64,000 nucleotides of DNA from Pseudomonas sp. PDM14 (GCF_014851905.1 NZ_JACVAQ010000003.1:62001-126000), one strand, 5' to 3'; shown: positions 15,181-25,126, counted from the first letter of the stretch. Translations and numbers: made by a program. The notes: a model not told the origin generated them from the sequence alone.

Positions 15181-17118
15181 TCAGAAGCGATAGCCGACGC
15201 TGAGCTGCACGTCTTCTTCGGTGCCCGGATAGATAGACTTATTGCCCGGATTCCACTGGCTGTAGAGGGCAAAACTGTCGTAGCGCTTGCCGGTCAGGTT
15301 GTTGATCCGCAGCTTGCTGACGAAGCCCTGGTGCTCATAGCTCAGGGCGGCGTTGAATAGGGTGTAGCCACCTTCGCGCGGCAACTGCGGGGCGTCATCG
15401 CTGGAGAGGTAGCGCGCGCCGGTGTGCACGGCTTCGAGGTAGCCCTTGAGGCCAGGCAGGATCTCGTAGTGGAGGTAGGCGCTGGCGCCGTGGCGGGAAA
15501 CCCAGGGCACTTCGTTGCCCTCGAAGCTGCCAGCGCGGTATTCCGAGTCGGTGAAGGTGTACTGGCCGCCAATGATCAGTTTGTCGTTCAACTGGCGGCG
15601 CGCCTCCAGCAGCAGACCGTCGCGGCGGGTCTTGTCGAGGTTGATGTTGGCGCCGGTGGCGAATGCATCCCAGGGCCGCGGGTTGGCGATGGCCGCGTCG
15701 TACATCAGCTCGTCTTCCAGATCCAGGCGGTACAAGGTGGCCTGGTAGCTCTGGACGTTGTCGCGCCATTCGATGCCGGTTTCCCAGGAAATGCCGGTCT
15801 GCGGTTTGAGGAAGGTCACGTCGGGCAGGACGAAGCCATTCTCGTCGACGTTGGCCCAGCGCAGCACGTCCTCGCGTTTGATGAACATCCGCGTGTTGGC
15901 ATCCGCCTGCCAGCTCAGGCCCAGGCTGCTGCTGCCTTCGCGGTCATCATTGCTACGAGCGGCGGAGTGGTCGCGGTCTTCGGCCTTGCTGCTGCGATAG
16001 CCCAGGGTCAGGGTCAGGTCCTCGGCCAGTTGCTGGCTGTACTGGCCGTACCAGTCCTTGAGGGTCTGCTTGAAATCGGCGCCCCAGCTGGTCTGGTAGT
16101 CGCCGACGATGTAGTCGTGGCCCAACAGCAAGGTGGATGCGCCCAGCGGCGTGTCGAAGCGGCCGGTCAGGCGCGGGCTGACGCTTTCGGTGCGGGTGTC
16201 TTGGCTGTAGCGGCCGGGTGCGGCGAAGCTGCCGACACTGTCCTGATCGCTATGGCTGTAGTCGAGGTTGGCGGTCCAGGTCGAACCGAGCGCCTGCTCG
16301 AGGGCGAAACGGTGCACCTGGGTCTTGCTGTCGTTCCAGGCTGTGGAGAGGCTCTGTTTGCGATCCTCACGGCGCTGGGCCAGGGTCAGCGAGTCGGGGT
16401 GAAGCAGTTCGTCGTCGATGCTCTGGTATTCGTACAGCGCGTGGCCGCTGGCGTGGTCGTAGCGCAGACGGGCGAAGGCGTTGCTGTAGTTGCCGTTGTT
16501 GTGATCGCGGTAGTTGTCGGCATTGCGCGTCTCGCCACTGGCGAACAGCGAGAAGCCCGCGCCGAGCTGCTGGCTGACATGCCCGCGATAGGCTTCCAGA
16601 TCATGGCTGCCACGGCTGGTTTCGAGGTAGGCCTCGTTCTCCAGCGGGGCGCGGGTGACGATGTTGATGACCCCGCCCACGGCCTGGTCGCCGTAGAGCA
16701 CGGTGCCGGCGCCCCGCACGATCTCGATACGCTCGATGTTGGCCAGCGGCACGCTGTTCAGCGCCGGACCGGCCAGGGTCGGCTGGTTCAGGCGACGGCC
16801 GTCGACCAGTACCAGGGTGTTGTTGGTGGCGTTCTCGCCGAAGCCGCGCAGGCTGATCACGGCGCGGTTGCCGTCGCCCATGGTGTCGCGGATCTGCATG
16901 CCGGCCTGGGCGCGCAGCAGGTCGAGCAGTGACGTCGCGGCGGTGTCATCGATCTGCTGGCGGTCGATGACCTGGACGCTGGCTGGCGTGGTCTGCGCGA
17001 TGGGCGTGGCGCGGGTGATCACCAGCGGCGGCAGCTCATGCGAGGCGGTTTCGTCCGTGGCGGACAGGGCAAGGCCGGGCGTCAGGGCGACAGCCAGGGC
17101 AAGGCGGGACAGTTTCAT
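15181..17118 (-). CDS. btuB: TonB-dependent outer-membrane receptor, BtuB-like
   Basis: A 645-residue receptor with signal peptide [20 protein letters not shown], then the TonB box region LPPLVITRATP, a plug domain (about 40-160, with LLDLLRAQAGMQI, VLVDGRRLNQP and GAGTVLYGDQAVGGVINIVT) and a 22-strand barrel ending in YRF. Arguments for cobalamin as ligand are the cobalamin riboswitch in the leader and the neighbouring btuF. Expression should fall when adenosylcobalamin is plentiful. Other corrinoids or related chelates remain possible. Confidence 0.93.
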   Translation of the reverse strand: MKLSRLALAVALTPGLALSATDETASHELPPLVITRATPIAQTTPASVQVIDRQQIDDTAATSLLDLLRAQAGMQIRDTMGDGNRAVISLRGFGENATNNTLVLVDGRRLNQPTLAGPALNSVPLANIERIEIVRGAGTVLYGDQAVGGVINIVTRAPLENEAYLETSRGSHDLEAYRGHVSQQLGAGFSLFASGETRNADNYRDHNNGNYSNAFARLRYDHASGHALYEYQSIDDELLHPDSLTLAQRREDRKQSLSTAWNDSKTQVHRFALEQALGSTWTANLDYSHSDQDSVGSFAAPGRYSQDTRTESVSPRLTGRFDTPLGASTLLLGHDYIVGDYQTSWGADFKQTLKDWYGQYSQQLAEDLTLTLGYRSSKAEDRDHSAARSNDDREGSSSLGLSWQADANTRMFIKREDVLRWANVDENGFVLPDVTFLKPQTGISWETGIEWRDNVQSYQATLYRLDLEDELMYDAAIANPRPWDAFATGANINLDKTRRDGLLLEARRQLNDKLIIGGQYTFTDSEYRAGSFEGNEVPWVSRHGASAYLHYEILPGLKGYLEAVHTGARYLSSDDAPQLPREGGYTLFNAALSYEHQGFVSKLRINNLTGKRYDSFALYSQWNPGNKSIYPGTEEDVQLSVGYRF

Positions 17119-17127
17119 GGATCAATC

Positions 17128-17152
17128 CTCAAAAGGTCGGGAGACTTTTGAG
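17128..17152 (-). promoter_or_regulatory. RBS-masking hairpin in the btuB leader
   Basis: On the transcribed strand CTCAAAAG, nine bases, CTTTTGAG form a perfect 8-bp stem, and the 3' arm contains the GAG of the btuB ribosome site (GAGGAT, about 9 bases from the ATG). It lies 75 bases after the cobalamin aptamer. This looks like the translational expression platform: closed stem, no initiation. Confidence 0.7.
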
Positions 17153-17227
17153 AAGGGCAGGGACAAGCACCGCGCGGCGCGACGCCTGACGGTGATGCCC
17201 TCCGCAACACCAGTCGACTCCGCTCAG

Positions 17228-17393
17228 GGCCGGTCTCCGGGCTTTCGACTGACGGCGGGGCCGTCGTGCATGCCCGCCTTCCCAGGCGGACCCAGTGGCG
17301 AGTGGGCATGCAGGCAGATGGTGCCGGTCGATTACCGTTGCGGGGGCAGCGCCGGAATGGCTCGTTGGAGCGCACCGGCTTCCCGTTTAACGC
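17228..17393 (-). ncRNA. Cobalamin riboswitch
   Basis: Read on the minus strand, the conserved parts are AAACGGGAAGCCGGTG (start), GCTGCCCCCGCAACGGTAA, the B12 box core GCCACTG near 17310, GGGAAGGCGGGC, and the closing GAAAGCCCGGAGACCGGCC at 17228-17246. All landmarks of the adenosylcobalamin aptamer are present in order. It precedes btuB, starting about 275 bases before the start codon. Confidence 0.97.
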
Positions 17394-17423
17394 CGTTCGC
17401 TAACGGAACGGCGCACCCTGGCG

Positions 17424-17456
17424 GAAAGAAAAACGCCGCGCACCTTGATGCGCGGC
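17424..17456 (-). terminator. dxs: Intrinsic terminator downstream of dxs
   Basis: On the minus strand GCCGCGCA, a 6-base loop, TGCGCGGC, then GTTTTTCTTT. This is a perfect 8-bp stem followed by a T-rich run, 110 bases after the dxs stop codon. It ends only about 30 bases before the cobalamin aptamer, so the btuB promoter must be squeezed between or overlap it. A further inverted repeat (GCCGTTC/GAACGGC, 17392-17412) lies in that gap. Confidence 0.85.
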
Positions 17457-17565
17457 TGTATGAAAAACAAGCGGGTTCGCTTCGTGTCGCGATGAGCGCT
17501 GCTCAAGTAAGTCGCCACCTCGCCTGCAGGGGCCAGCTTGCTGGCTTCTACAGGCGGCGATGGGC

Positions 17566-19461
17566 TTAGGCGGGCAGTTGAGCCAGGCGGGCGCGTATGG
17601 CCGCTTCGATGCCGGCTTCGTCGAGGCCGCATTCGGCGAGCATCTGCGCCGGCTTGGCGTGCTCGACGTAGCTGTCTGGCAGGCCTAGGTGCAGTACCGG
17701 CTTGAGCAGGTTTTCGCGGGCGAGGAACTCGCTGACCGCGGCACCGGCGCCGCCCATGATGGCGTTTTCCTCAACGGTCACCAGCAGCGCGTGGCTGGCG
17801 GCCAGCTCGCGCACCAGGGCTTCGTCCAGGGGTTTGACGAAGCGCATGTCGACCACGGTGGCGTCCAGGGTTTCGCCGACCTTGAGCGCTTCGGTGAGCT
17901 GCACGCCGAAGACCAGCAGGGCGGTCTTCTGGCCGCGGCGGCGGACCACGCCCTTGCCGATTTCCAGGGATTCCAGCGCCGGCTCGATCGGTGTGTTCGG
18001 GCCGCTGCCGCGCGGGTAACGCACCGCCGCCGGACCGTCGAAGTGGTAGCCGGTGGTGAGCATCTGGCGCAGTTCGTTCTCGTCGCTCGGGGTCATCACC
18101 AGCATGCCGGGGATGCAGCGCAGGTAGGAGATGTCGAAGCTGCCGGCGTGGGTCGGGCCGTCTTCGCCGACCAGGCCGGCGCGGTCGATGGCGAACAGTA
18201 CGTCGAGGTGCTGCACGGCCACGTCGTGGATCAGCTGGTCGTAGGCACGCTGAAGGAAGGTCGAGTAGATCGCCACCACCGGCTTGGCGCCGTCGCAGGC
18301 CAGGCCCGCGGCCAGGGTCACCGCGTGCTGCTCGGCGATGGCCACGTCGAAGTAGCGCTCGGGGAAGCGCTCGGCGAAGGCCACCAGGTCGGAGCCTTCC
18401 TTCATCGCCGGGGTGATGCCGACCAGGCGCTCGTCGGCGGCAGCCATGTCGCACAGCCACTGGCCGAACACGCTGGAATACTTCGGCCCGCTGGCCACCT
18501 TGGGCGTGACCTTGGCCTTCAGCGGCTCGAGCTTGGTGATCGCGTGGTAGCCGATCGGGTCGAGTTCGGCCGGGGCGAAGCCCTTGCCTTTCTTGGTGAT
18601 CACATGCAGGAACTGCGGGCCTTCCAGGTCGCGCATGTTGCGCAGGGTGGCCAGCAGGGTCGGCAGGTCATGGCCGTCGATAGGGCCGATGTAGTTCCAG
18701 CCAAGCTCCTCGAAGAGCGTGCCGGAAACCAGCATGCCCTTGGCGTGCTCTTCGGTCTTGCGCGCGATTTCCCAGGCGCCGGGCAGCTTGGACAGGACCT
18801 TCTTGCTGCCTTCGCGCATGTTGGCGTAGGTGCGGCTGGAGAGGATCTTGGCCAGGTAGTTGGACAGGCCGCCGACGTTCTTGGAGATCGACATGTCGTT
18901 GTCGTTGAGCACCACGAGCATGTTGGCCTTGACGTCGGAGGCGTGGTTCAGCGCCTCGAAGGCCATGCCGGCGGTCATCGCGCCGTCGCCGATCACCGCC
19001 ACCGACTTGCGCTTGCTGCCCTGCATGCGCGCGGCGATGGCCATGCCCAGGGCCGCGCTGATGCTGGTGCTGGAGTGGCCGACGCCGAAGGTGTCGTATT
19101 CACTCTCGCTGCGGCGCGGGAAGGCGGCCAGGCCGTCCTTCTGGCGCAGGCTGGCCATGCGCTCGCGGCGACCGGTGAGGATCTTGTGCGGGTAGGCCTG
19201 ATGGCCGACGTCCCAGACCAGGCGGTCGTCCGGGGTGTCGAAGACGTAGTGCAGGGCAATCGTCAATTCGATCACGCCCAGGCCGGCGCCGAAGTGCCCG
19301 CCGCTCTGGCCGACGCTGTACAGCAGGTACTGGCGCAGCTCGTCGGCGAGGGTTTCCAGCTCGGTTTCCGCCAGGCGACGCAGGCCGACCGGCGTGTCGG
19401 CGCGGTCGAGCAGAGGCGTGAGGGGGCGCTCGCGGGGGATCTCGTGGAACGTCGTTGGCAT
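17566..19461 (-). CDS. dxs: 1-deoxy-D-xylulose-5-phosphate synthase
   Basis: A 631-residue thiamine-diphosphate enzyme for the first step of the MEP isoprenoid pathway. The start [13 protein letters not shown] at 19461 gives the family length. Landmarks are [37 protein letters not shown], the ThDP motif [20 protein letters not shown] followed by LNDNDMSIS, and the central-domain [12 protein letters not shown]. The C-terminal domain resembles transketolase. In many Pseudomonas dxs directly follows ispA; here an eight-kilobase block separates them and dxs has its own terminator. Confidence 0.97.
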   Translation of the reverse strand: MPTTFHEIPRERPLTPLLDRADTPVGLRRLAETELETLADELRQYLLYSVGQSGGHFGAGLGVIELTIALHYVFDTPDDRLVWDVGHQAYPHKILTGRRERMASLRQKDGLAAFPRRSESEYDTFGVGHSSTSISAALGMAIAARMQGSKRKSVAVIGDGAMTAGMAFEALNHASDVKANMLVVLNDNDMSISKNVGGLSNYLAKILSSRTYANMREGSKKVLSKLPGAWEIARKTEEHAKGMLVSGTLFEELGWNYIGPIDGHDLPTLLATLRNMRDLEGPQFLHVITKKGKGFAPAELDPIGYHAITKLEPLKAKVTPKVASGPKYSSVFGQWLCDMAAADERLVGITPAMKEGSDLVAFAERFPERYFDVAIAEQHAVTLAAGLACDGAKPVVAIYSTFLQRAYDQLIHDVAVQHLDVLFAIDRAGLVGEDGPTHAGSFDISYLRCIPGMLVMTPSDENELRQMLTTGYHFDGPAAVRYPRGSGPNTPIEPALESLEIGKGVVRRRGQKTALLVFGVQLTEALKVGETLDATVVDMRFVKPLDEALVRELAASHALLVTVEENAIMGGAGAAVSEFLARENLLKPVLHLGLPDSYVEHAKPAQMLAECGLDEAGIEAAIRARLAQLPA

Positions 19462-19552
19462 CAGGCGAATCGTTATAGGTATTAAAAGATGCGGCAGTTT
19501 ACCTGATGCGTCCTGAGCTGCCCAATCAGGGTGCGCGACCGGCTGCCGCGGC

Positions 19553-22500
19553 TTACCAGGTGTCGACGAATGGCCGCTTCTTGCCCTCCCGCACAGGCGC
19601 GCGCGGCGCGGCGTTGAGCCCACGCAGCAACCAGGCGCGGGTATCCAGCGGGTCGATCACCGCATCGATCTCCAGGTAGCTGGCCATGTTCAGTCCTTTA
19701 CCGTTCTGGTAGGCCTTGGCCACCAGCTTGTCGAACAGGCGCTGGCGCGTGGCATCGTCCGGCTGGGCTGCCAGTTCCTTGGCGAAGCCCAGGCGCACCG
19801 CGCCCTCCAGGCCCATGGCGCCGAATTCGCCGCTGGGCCAGGCGATGGTGAACAGCGGCGAATGGAAGCTGCCGGCGGCCATCGCCTGGGCGCCGAGGCC
19901 GTAGCCCTTGCGCAGGACCACGGTGAAGAACGGCACGCTGAGGCTGGCGGCGGCGACGAACATGCGCGAGACGTGGCGCACCGTGGCCTGTTTCTCCGCT
20001 TCCGGGCCGACCATGAAGCCGGGGGTGTCGCACAGCGAGACCATGGGGATGTCGAAGGCGTCGCACAGCTGCATGAAGCGCGCAGCCTTGTCGCCGGCCA
20101 CCGCGTCGATGGCGCCGCCCAGATGAGCGGGGTTGTTGGCGATCAGGCCGAACGGCTGGCCTTCGATGCGGATGAATGCGGTGATCAGCCCCGGGGCGAA
20201 CTGGCGGCGCAGCTCCAGCACGCTGCCGGCGTCGGCCAGGGTGGCGATGACCTGGCGGATGTCGTAGACGCGCAGGCGGTTTTCCGGGATCAGGTGGCGC
20301 AGCTCGCGCTGGTCGGCGCACTCCCAGTCGGCCAGCGGTCCCTGGAAGTACGACAGGTACTGCTTGGCCACCGCCACGGCTGCGGTTTCGTCCTCGACCA
20401 GTACGTCGATCACCCCATTGGGGCCCTGCACGCTGGTCGGGCCGACCTGTTCCGGGGTGAAGCTGCCGAGGCCGCCGCCTTCGATCATCGCCGGGCCGGC
20501 CATGCCGACGGTGGCGTCCTTGGCCGCGATGATCACGTCGCAGCAGCCGAGCAGCGCGGCGTTACCGGCGAAGCAGCGGCCAGAAACGATCCCTACTGTA
20601 GGGACCAGGCCGGATAGCCTGGCCATGCCGATGAAGGTGTGGCAGTCGAGCCCGGCGACGCCGACGAAATCGGTGTCGCCGGGGCGGCCGCCGCCGCCCT
20701 CGGCGAACAGCACCAGCGGCAGGCGCCACTGTTCGACGAGGCCGAGCATGCGGTCGGTCTTCTTGTGGTTGATCACGCCCTGGGTGCCGGCGAACACCGT
20801 GTAGTCGTAGGCGATGGTCATGCAGCGTGCGGCCTGGCTGCCGAATTGCGTGGCGTTGACGGTGCCGATGCCGGCGATCAGGCCATCCGCGGGGCTCAGT
20901 TCCAGCAGCTCCTCGGCGGAGCGGCGACGGCGTTGTGCGGCCAGGGCCATGGCGCCGTATTCGATGAAGCTGTCGGCATCGAGCAGGTCGGCGAGGTTCT
21001 CGCGCACGGTGCGCTGGCCGGTCTTGCGCCGCTTGGCCACTGCTTGCGGGCGGCGGGCGTCGGTGAGGCGCTCGTGGCGTTCCAGCACCTCGGCGAGGTC
21101 GGCGCGGATGTGCGCCAGGTCCAGGTTCTGTTCGTCCTGCAGGCCGCTGCCATCGACCTCGGCCGGTTCGATGAACAGCAGTGCCTGGCCTTCGCCCAAG
21201 GCGTCGCCGGGTTGTGCGGCGATGGCGCGGACGATGCCGCTGTGGCTGGCCTTGACCACGAACTCCATTTTCATCGCCTCGAGCACGGCGACGTTCTGCC
21301 CGGCGGCCACGGCGTCACCTTCGGCGACCTCCAGGCAGACCAGCACGCCGGTGCTCGGCGTGTTCAGCGCCAGGGTGCCGGGCGGCGCATCGACACTGGC
21401 CCTGGTCTGCTGGCTCGCACCTGGCGCGGCGGCGAAGTACAGGTGCGGGTGGGCCTGTTCGCGCGGCGCGAGCAGGGCGTCCAGCTGTTGCTCGACGAAG
21501 CGCGTGCTGACTTGGTTGGTCTGTACCTCGCTGCGTTGCAGCAGGTTCTGCAGCAGGTGCAGGTTGTTCGCCACGCCCTCCAGGCGGAACTCGCAGAGGG
21601 CGCGGTAGACGCGGCGCAGCGCGCTCGGGTAGTCGGCGGCGTGGGCGATCAGCTTGGCCAGCAGCGAGTCGTAGCTGGGGCTCACCGGGTAGCCGGCGTA
21701 GCCGTAGCCGTCGACACGCAGGCCGGGGCCGTTGGGCGGCTCGTAGGCGCTCAGGGTACCCACCGCCGGGCGCGTGCTGCCGTCGGCGTGCAGGGTTTCC
21801 AGGTTGATCCGTAGCTGCACGGCGCAGCCGTTGAGCGCCGGCGGCTGCAGCAGGCCGAGGTCGGCCAGGGCGGCGCCGGCGAGCAGGCGCAGCTGGGTGT
21901 GCAGCAGGTCGACGCCGGTCACCTGTTCGGTGACGGTGTGTTCCACCTGCACCCGCGGGTTGGCTTCCATGAAGTAGAACTGGCCGGGGCGGTCCTCGTC
22001 GAGGAGGAACTCGAAGGTGCCGATGCCCTGGTACTTCACCTCGCCGGCCAGCCTCAATGCGCAGGCGATGATCGCTTCGCGCACGCCGGCGTCTAGGCCG
22101 GGGCTCGGCGCGATTTCGATCAGTTTCTGGTTGCGTCGCTGCAGGCTGCAGTCGCGCTCCCACAGGTGGCTGACCGCGCCGCTGCCGTCGCCGAGCACCT
22201 GCACCTCGATGTGCCGCGCGGCGCCGACCAGTTGCTCGACGTACAGCGCGCCGTTGCCGAACGCTGCCTGCGCTTCGGACTGGCAGCGCGCGTAGGCCTC
22301 GGCCAGCTCATCGGCCACCAGTACCGCACGCATGCCACGCCCGCCACCGCCGGCCAGGGCCTTGAGCATCACCGGGCCGTGCTCGGCGCAGAACGCCTGC
22401 GCCTGTTCCAGGCTCACTGCCTGGTTCAGGCCGGCGACCAGCGGCACGCCGCAGCGTTCGGCCAGCTGGCGCGCCGCGGCCTTGTCGCCGAACAGCTCCA

Positions 22501-22837
22501 GCACCTCTGGCGTCGGGCCGATGAAGCGCACACCGGCGGCCGCGCAACGCCGCGCGAACTCGGCGTTCTCGGCGAGAAAACCGTAGCCTGGGTGGATGGC
22601 GTCGCAACCCTGGGCGACGGCGATGGCGATCAGTTGGTCCATGTCCAGGTAGGCCGGCACGCCACGGCCCTTGAGGGGCACGGCGAGGTCGGCGCGGCGA
22701 GTGTGCAGGCTGGCGCCGTCGTCCTCGGCGAACACGGCGACCGTGCGGACACCCAGGTCATTGCAGGCGCGGGCGATGCGGATGGCGATTTCGCCGCGGT
22801 TGGCGATCAGCAGGGCTTGGAACATGGGCTCACTCAC
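19553..22837 (-). CDS. Single-chain acyl-CoA carboxylase (biotin carboxylase + BCCP + carboxyltransferase)
   Basis: A 1094-residue biotin enzyme combining all parts. Residues about 5-455 are biotin carboxylase ([44 protein letters not shown]). The biotinyl domain has EAMKMEF with Lys523. Residues about 590-1094 are the carboxyltransferase ([50 protein letters not shown]). Length and order match single-chain long-chain acyl-CoA carboxylases described in mycobacteria and Pseudomonas rather than pyruvate carboxylase, since the carboxyltransferase is of the crotonase-like acyl-CoA type. The frame opens at GTG 22837; ATG 22825 is the alternative. It overlaps the globin gene by 8 bases. The preferred acyl chain is not readable. 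Confidence 0.92.
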   Translation of the reverse strand: MSEPMFQALLIANRGEIAIRIARACNDLGVRTVAVFAEDDGASLHTRRADLAVPLKGRGVPAYLDMDQLIAIAVAQGCDAIHPGYGFLAENAEFARRCAAAGVRFIGPTPEVLELFGDKAAARQLAERCGVPLVAGLNQAVSLEQAQAFCAEHGPVMLKALAGGGGRGMRAVLVADELAEAYARCQSEAQAAFGNGALYVEQLVGAARHIEVQVLGDGSGAVSHLWERDCSLQRRNQKLIEIAPSPGLDAGVREAIIACALRLAGEVKYQGIGTFEFLLDEDRPGQFYFMEANPRVQVEHTVTEQVTGVDLLHTQLRLLAGAALADLGLLQPPALNGCAVQLRINLETLHADGSTRPAVGTLSAYEPPNGPGLRVDGYGYAGYPVSPSYDSLLAKLIAHAADYPSALRRVYRALCEFRLEGVANNLHLLQNLLQRSEVQTNQVSTRFVEQQLDALLAPREQAHPHLYFAAAPGASQQTRASVDAPPGTLALNTPSTGVLVCLEVAEGDAVAAGQNVAVLEAMKMEFVVKASHSGIVRAIAAQPGDALGEGQALLFIEPAEVDGSGLQDEQNLDLAHIRADLAEVLERHERLTDARRPQAVAKRRKTGQRTVRENLADLLDADSFIEYGAMALAAQRRRRSAEELLELSPADGLIAGIGTVNATQFGSQAARCMTIAYDYTVFAGTQGVINHKKTDRMLGLVEQWRLPLVLFAEGGGGRPGDTDFVGVAGLDCHTFIGMARLSGLVPTVGIVSGRCFAGNAALLGCCDVIIAAKDATVGMAGPAMIEGGGLGSFTPEQVGPTSVQGPNGVIDVLVEDETAAVAVAKQYLSYFQGPLADWECADQRELRHLIPENRLRVYDIRQVIATLADAGSVLELRRQFAPGLITAFIRIEGQPFGLIANNPAHLGGAIDAVAGDKAARFMQLCDAFDIPMVSLCDTPGFMVGPEAEKQATVRHVSRMFVAAASLSVPFFTVVLRKGYGLGAQAMAAGSFHSPLFTIAWPSGEFGAMGLEGAVRLGFAKELAAQPDDATRQRLFDKLVAKAYQNGKGLNMASYLEIDAVIDPLDTRAWLLRGLNAAPRAPVREGKKRPFVDTW

Positions 22838-23273
22838 TCGATGGGGTGGAAGGCAGCGGCGGCAGTTCGCGCTGCAGACGTATCAGGGTTACGGCCAGTT
22901 GCCGGTACAGCGCGCTCCAGGCGCAAAGGGTCGCCGCAGGCACGCGGTCGCCCAGAATGGCGTGCAGGGCATCCTGCAGGGCACTGCCGAGCATGTCGAA
23001 GTGCGCTTCCTGCAGGCCGATGCGCTGGTGCACGCGGGCAATCCGCGGTGCGTGCTGCAGGAAGGGGCCGAGGTCGTCGGCGTTGGCCGCGTAGCTGGCC
23101 ACGACTGCGGCCAGAGGCGGAAAGTCGGCCCGCTGCAGCAGCGCGTGGGCCGCAGGGTGGCGCTCGGCCAGAGTGGCGTAGAGCCGCTGGTTGATCGCTG
23201 CGCCATGGGCCTTGAGCAGCGGCACACTGTGCTTGACCAGGCTGGCGGCCTGGGCGTCGAGGGCCGTGCTCAT
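22830..23273 (-). CDS. Single-domain globin of the flavohaemoglobin type
   Basis: A 147-residue protein starting MSTALDAQAASLVKHSVPLL. It aligns by eye with the globin domain of flavohaemoglobins: KHSVPLLKAHGAAINQRLYATLAERHP (helices A-B, Tyr32 at B10), ASYAANADDL (helix E), ARVHQRIGL (proximal His82 at F8) and a G-H region ending LIRLQREL. There is no reductase domain. The CD-E region is several residues shorter than in Hmp, and a distal Gln at E7 is not obvious. The Tyr/Glu pair that supports the proximal His in Hmp seems replaced (Phe92, and no clearly aligned Glu). The start overlaps the ligase stop (ATGA). A haem role in O2 or NO binding is inferred, not shown. Confidence 0.78.
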   Translation of the reverse strand: MSTALDAQAASLVKHSVPLLKAHGAAINQRLYATLAERHPAAHALLQRADFPPLAAVVASYAANADDLGPFLQHAPRIARVHQRIGLQEAHFDMLGSALQDALHAILGDRVPAATLCAWSALYRQLAVTLIRLQRELPPLPSTPSSE

Positions 23274-24970
23274 GCTGGCTGCAGCCAGTGTTCGAGCTCG
23301 TTCTTCTTCACCTTGCCGGTGGCGGTCATCGGCAGGGCGTCGACGATGCGGATCTCCGGCACCTTGTAGCTGGCCATCGCCTCCTTGCACCAGGCGACCA
23401 GGCTCTCGGGCGTTTCACCGCTGTCGGCCTTGAGCACGACGAAGGCCACCGGGGTCTGCCCGCGCTGTTCGTCGGCGCGGCCGATCACGGCGCTGGCGAG
23501 CAGGGCAGGGTGCTGGCCGAGCAGGGCTTCCAGCTCGCTGGGGAACACGCTCATGCCGTTGACCTTGAGCATTTCCTTGCGCCGGCCGAGGTAGCGGATG
23601 AAGCCCTGTTCGGTGATCTGGCCGAGGTCGCCGGTGTGCAGCCAGCCATCGCGCAGCGCCGCGGCGGATTCCTCCGGGCGTTGCCAGTAGCCATGCAGCA
23701 GCGAGGGGCTGCGCACGCACAGCTCGCCCTCGCTGCCCAGGGGCAGCAGCTCGCCGCTGCCGAAGTCGCAAACCTTGAAGGCCGTGCCCGGCACCGGCAG
23801 GCCAACGAAGGTCGGCGCGCTGGTGAGGTCGAAGTCGTCGTCCTGTAGGCCGGCGGTGAAGGTGTCGCAGGTGTGGGTTTCGGTCATGCCGAAGCTGAAC
23901 TCGAACAGCGTGCAGCCGGTGAGCTGGCGCCAGCGGGCGCGGTAGTCGCGGGTCAGCTTCTTGATGAAGGAGATGCTGCCGGTCTTGCGCAGCGAGCTGA
24001 AGTCATGGCGGCTCGCCTGCGGGTGGTCGAGCACCTCGGCAGCGCTGTCGACCAGCAGGCCGCAGTGGCTGACCCGGTAATGCTGCACGGCCGCCATGAA
24101 CGCGCTGGCGTCCCAGCGTGCCAGCAGCACCAGGCGGCAGCCGGCGAACACCGGGAACAGCAGGCCGGCGTTTTCCCCGGCGATCCAGAACTCCGGCAGG
24201 AAGTTGAGCATCACGCTATCGCGCTGCAGGTCGAGCGCCACCGGCAGAAAGCTGGCGCAGGTGTAGAGCATGTCGCCGTGGGTGTGCACGCAGCCCTTGG
24301 GCAGGCCGGTGGTGCCGCCGGTGTAGTTGAGCGCGGCGATGTCGTCGAGCTGCGGACGGTGTGCCGGGACTGGCGCCTGGCAGGCGTGCAGGGCTGGGTA
24401 GAAGTCGATGGCGTCGGTGTCGGTGACCTTGGGCGCCTGCAGCAGGTCCGGCACGGGAATGCTTGGCGCGGCCGGGCACAGTTCCGACAGGCTGGTGGCC
24501 AGCACATGGCTGAGCTGGCACTCCTCGCGCACTGCCTGCACCACCGGTAGCAGCTGGTCGAAGCAGAGCACCACGCGCGCCCCGCTGTCGCGCAACTGGT
24601 AGCTCAGTTCCAGTCCTTTCGACAGCGGGCTGACCGGTGCATACACCGCGCCGCACTTGAGGATGGCGTAGAAGGCGATGTGCAGTTGCGGGCAGTTGGG
24701 CATGAACAGGGCGATGCGGTCGCCCGGCACCACGCCCAGTTCGCTGAACAGCGCCGCACAGCGGTCGGAGAGCTGATCCAGCTCGGCGTAGCTGAGGCTG
24801 TGGCCGTAGAAGTCCAGGGCCGGGGCGTCGGGCTGCAGCTGGGCCCATGTCCGCAGGTACTCGCCGAGTGGTTGCTGGCCGTGCGGGTACTTCGCTTCAC
24901 GCGGCGCGGCGGCTGGCCAGGCGGCGCTCTGTAGCGCGGCGAGTTGCTCGAGGTAGATGGCTTGGTTCAT
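23270..24970 (-). CDS. Acyl-CoA synthetase (AMP-forming)
   Basis: A 566-residue ANL-family ligase. Motifs in order: LNYTGGTTGLPKGCVHTHGD (P-loop), FSFGMTETHTC (aromatic/TE motif), GWLHTGDLGQI, YLGRRKEMLKVNGMSVFP (hinge) and the catalytic Lys in MTATGKVKKNEL. It activates a carboxylic acid to its CoA thioester via an adenylate. As first gene of the unit ligase-globin-carboxylase it would supply the acyl-CoA for carboxylation. The divergent LysR gene is the probable regulator. Substrate range cannot be stated. Confidence 0.92.
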   Translation of the reverse strand: MNQAIYLEQLAALQSAAWPAAAPREAKYPHGQQPLGEYLRTWAQLQPDAPALDFYGHSLSYAELDQLSDRCAALFSELGVVPGDRIALFMPNCPQLHIAFYAILKCGAVYAPVSPLSKGLELSYQLRDSGARVVLCFDQLLPVVQAVREECQLSHVLATSLSELCPAAPSIPVPDLLQAPKVTDTDAIDFYPALHACQAPVPAHRPQLDDIAALNYTGGTTGLPKGCVHTHGDMLYTCASFLPVALDLQRDSVMLNFLPEFWIAGENAGLLFPVFAGCRLVLLARWDASAFMAAVQHYRVSHCGLLVDSAAEVLDHPQASRHDFSSLRKTGSISFIKKLTRDYRARWRQLTGCTLFEFSFGMTETHTCDTFTAGLQDDDFDLTSAPTFVGLPVPGTAFKVCDFGSGELLPLGSEGELCVRSPSLLHGYWQRPEESAAALRDGWLHTGDLGQITEQGFIRYLGRRKEMLKVNGMSVFPSELEALLGQHPALLASAVIGRADEQRGQTPVAFVVLKADSGETPESLVAWCKEAMASYKVPEIRIVDALPMTATGKVKKNELEHWLQPA

Positions 24971-25038
24971 GGCGAGCGCCCTGTTGTTCTTGTTGGCGCA
25001 TCTTAGGCAGCCCGACGCGCGCGGTAGAACTGATGCTT

Positions 25039-25058
25039 ATTCATTGATATCCATGAAT
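25039..25058. promoter_or_regulatory. Candidate LysR-type operator between ligase and LysR genes
   Basis: ATTCAT, eight bases, ATGAAT: a 6-bp inverted repeat containing a T-N11-A core (T25041 to A25053), the usual LysR-type signature. It lies in the 156-base divergent gap, nearer the regulator. A second inverted repeat, CCATG-N9-CATGG (25051-25069), overlaps it. The position suits control of both genes. Confidence 0.6.
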
Positions 25059-25126
25059 GCAATGCATGGATCACGCAGGCCGCGTGGCTGTTAGGCTGAA
25101 CGAATCGACAGGCAAGGTGCATAACC

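Noticed and set aside
15424..16932. 502-residue open frame on the plus strand
   Set aside because: Antisense to the btuB receptor gene; no signal, motif or ribosome site.
17689..19485. 598-residue open frame on the plus strand
   Set aside because: Antisense to dxs, with no recognisable domain and a composition rich in Gly, Val and His typical of shadow frames.
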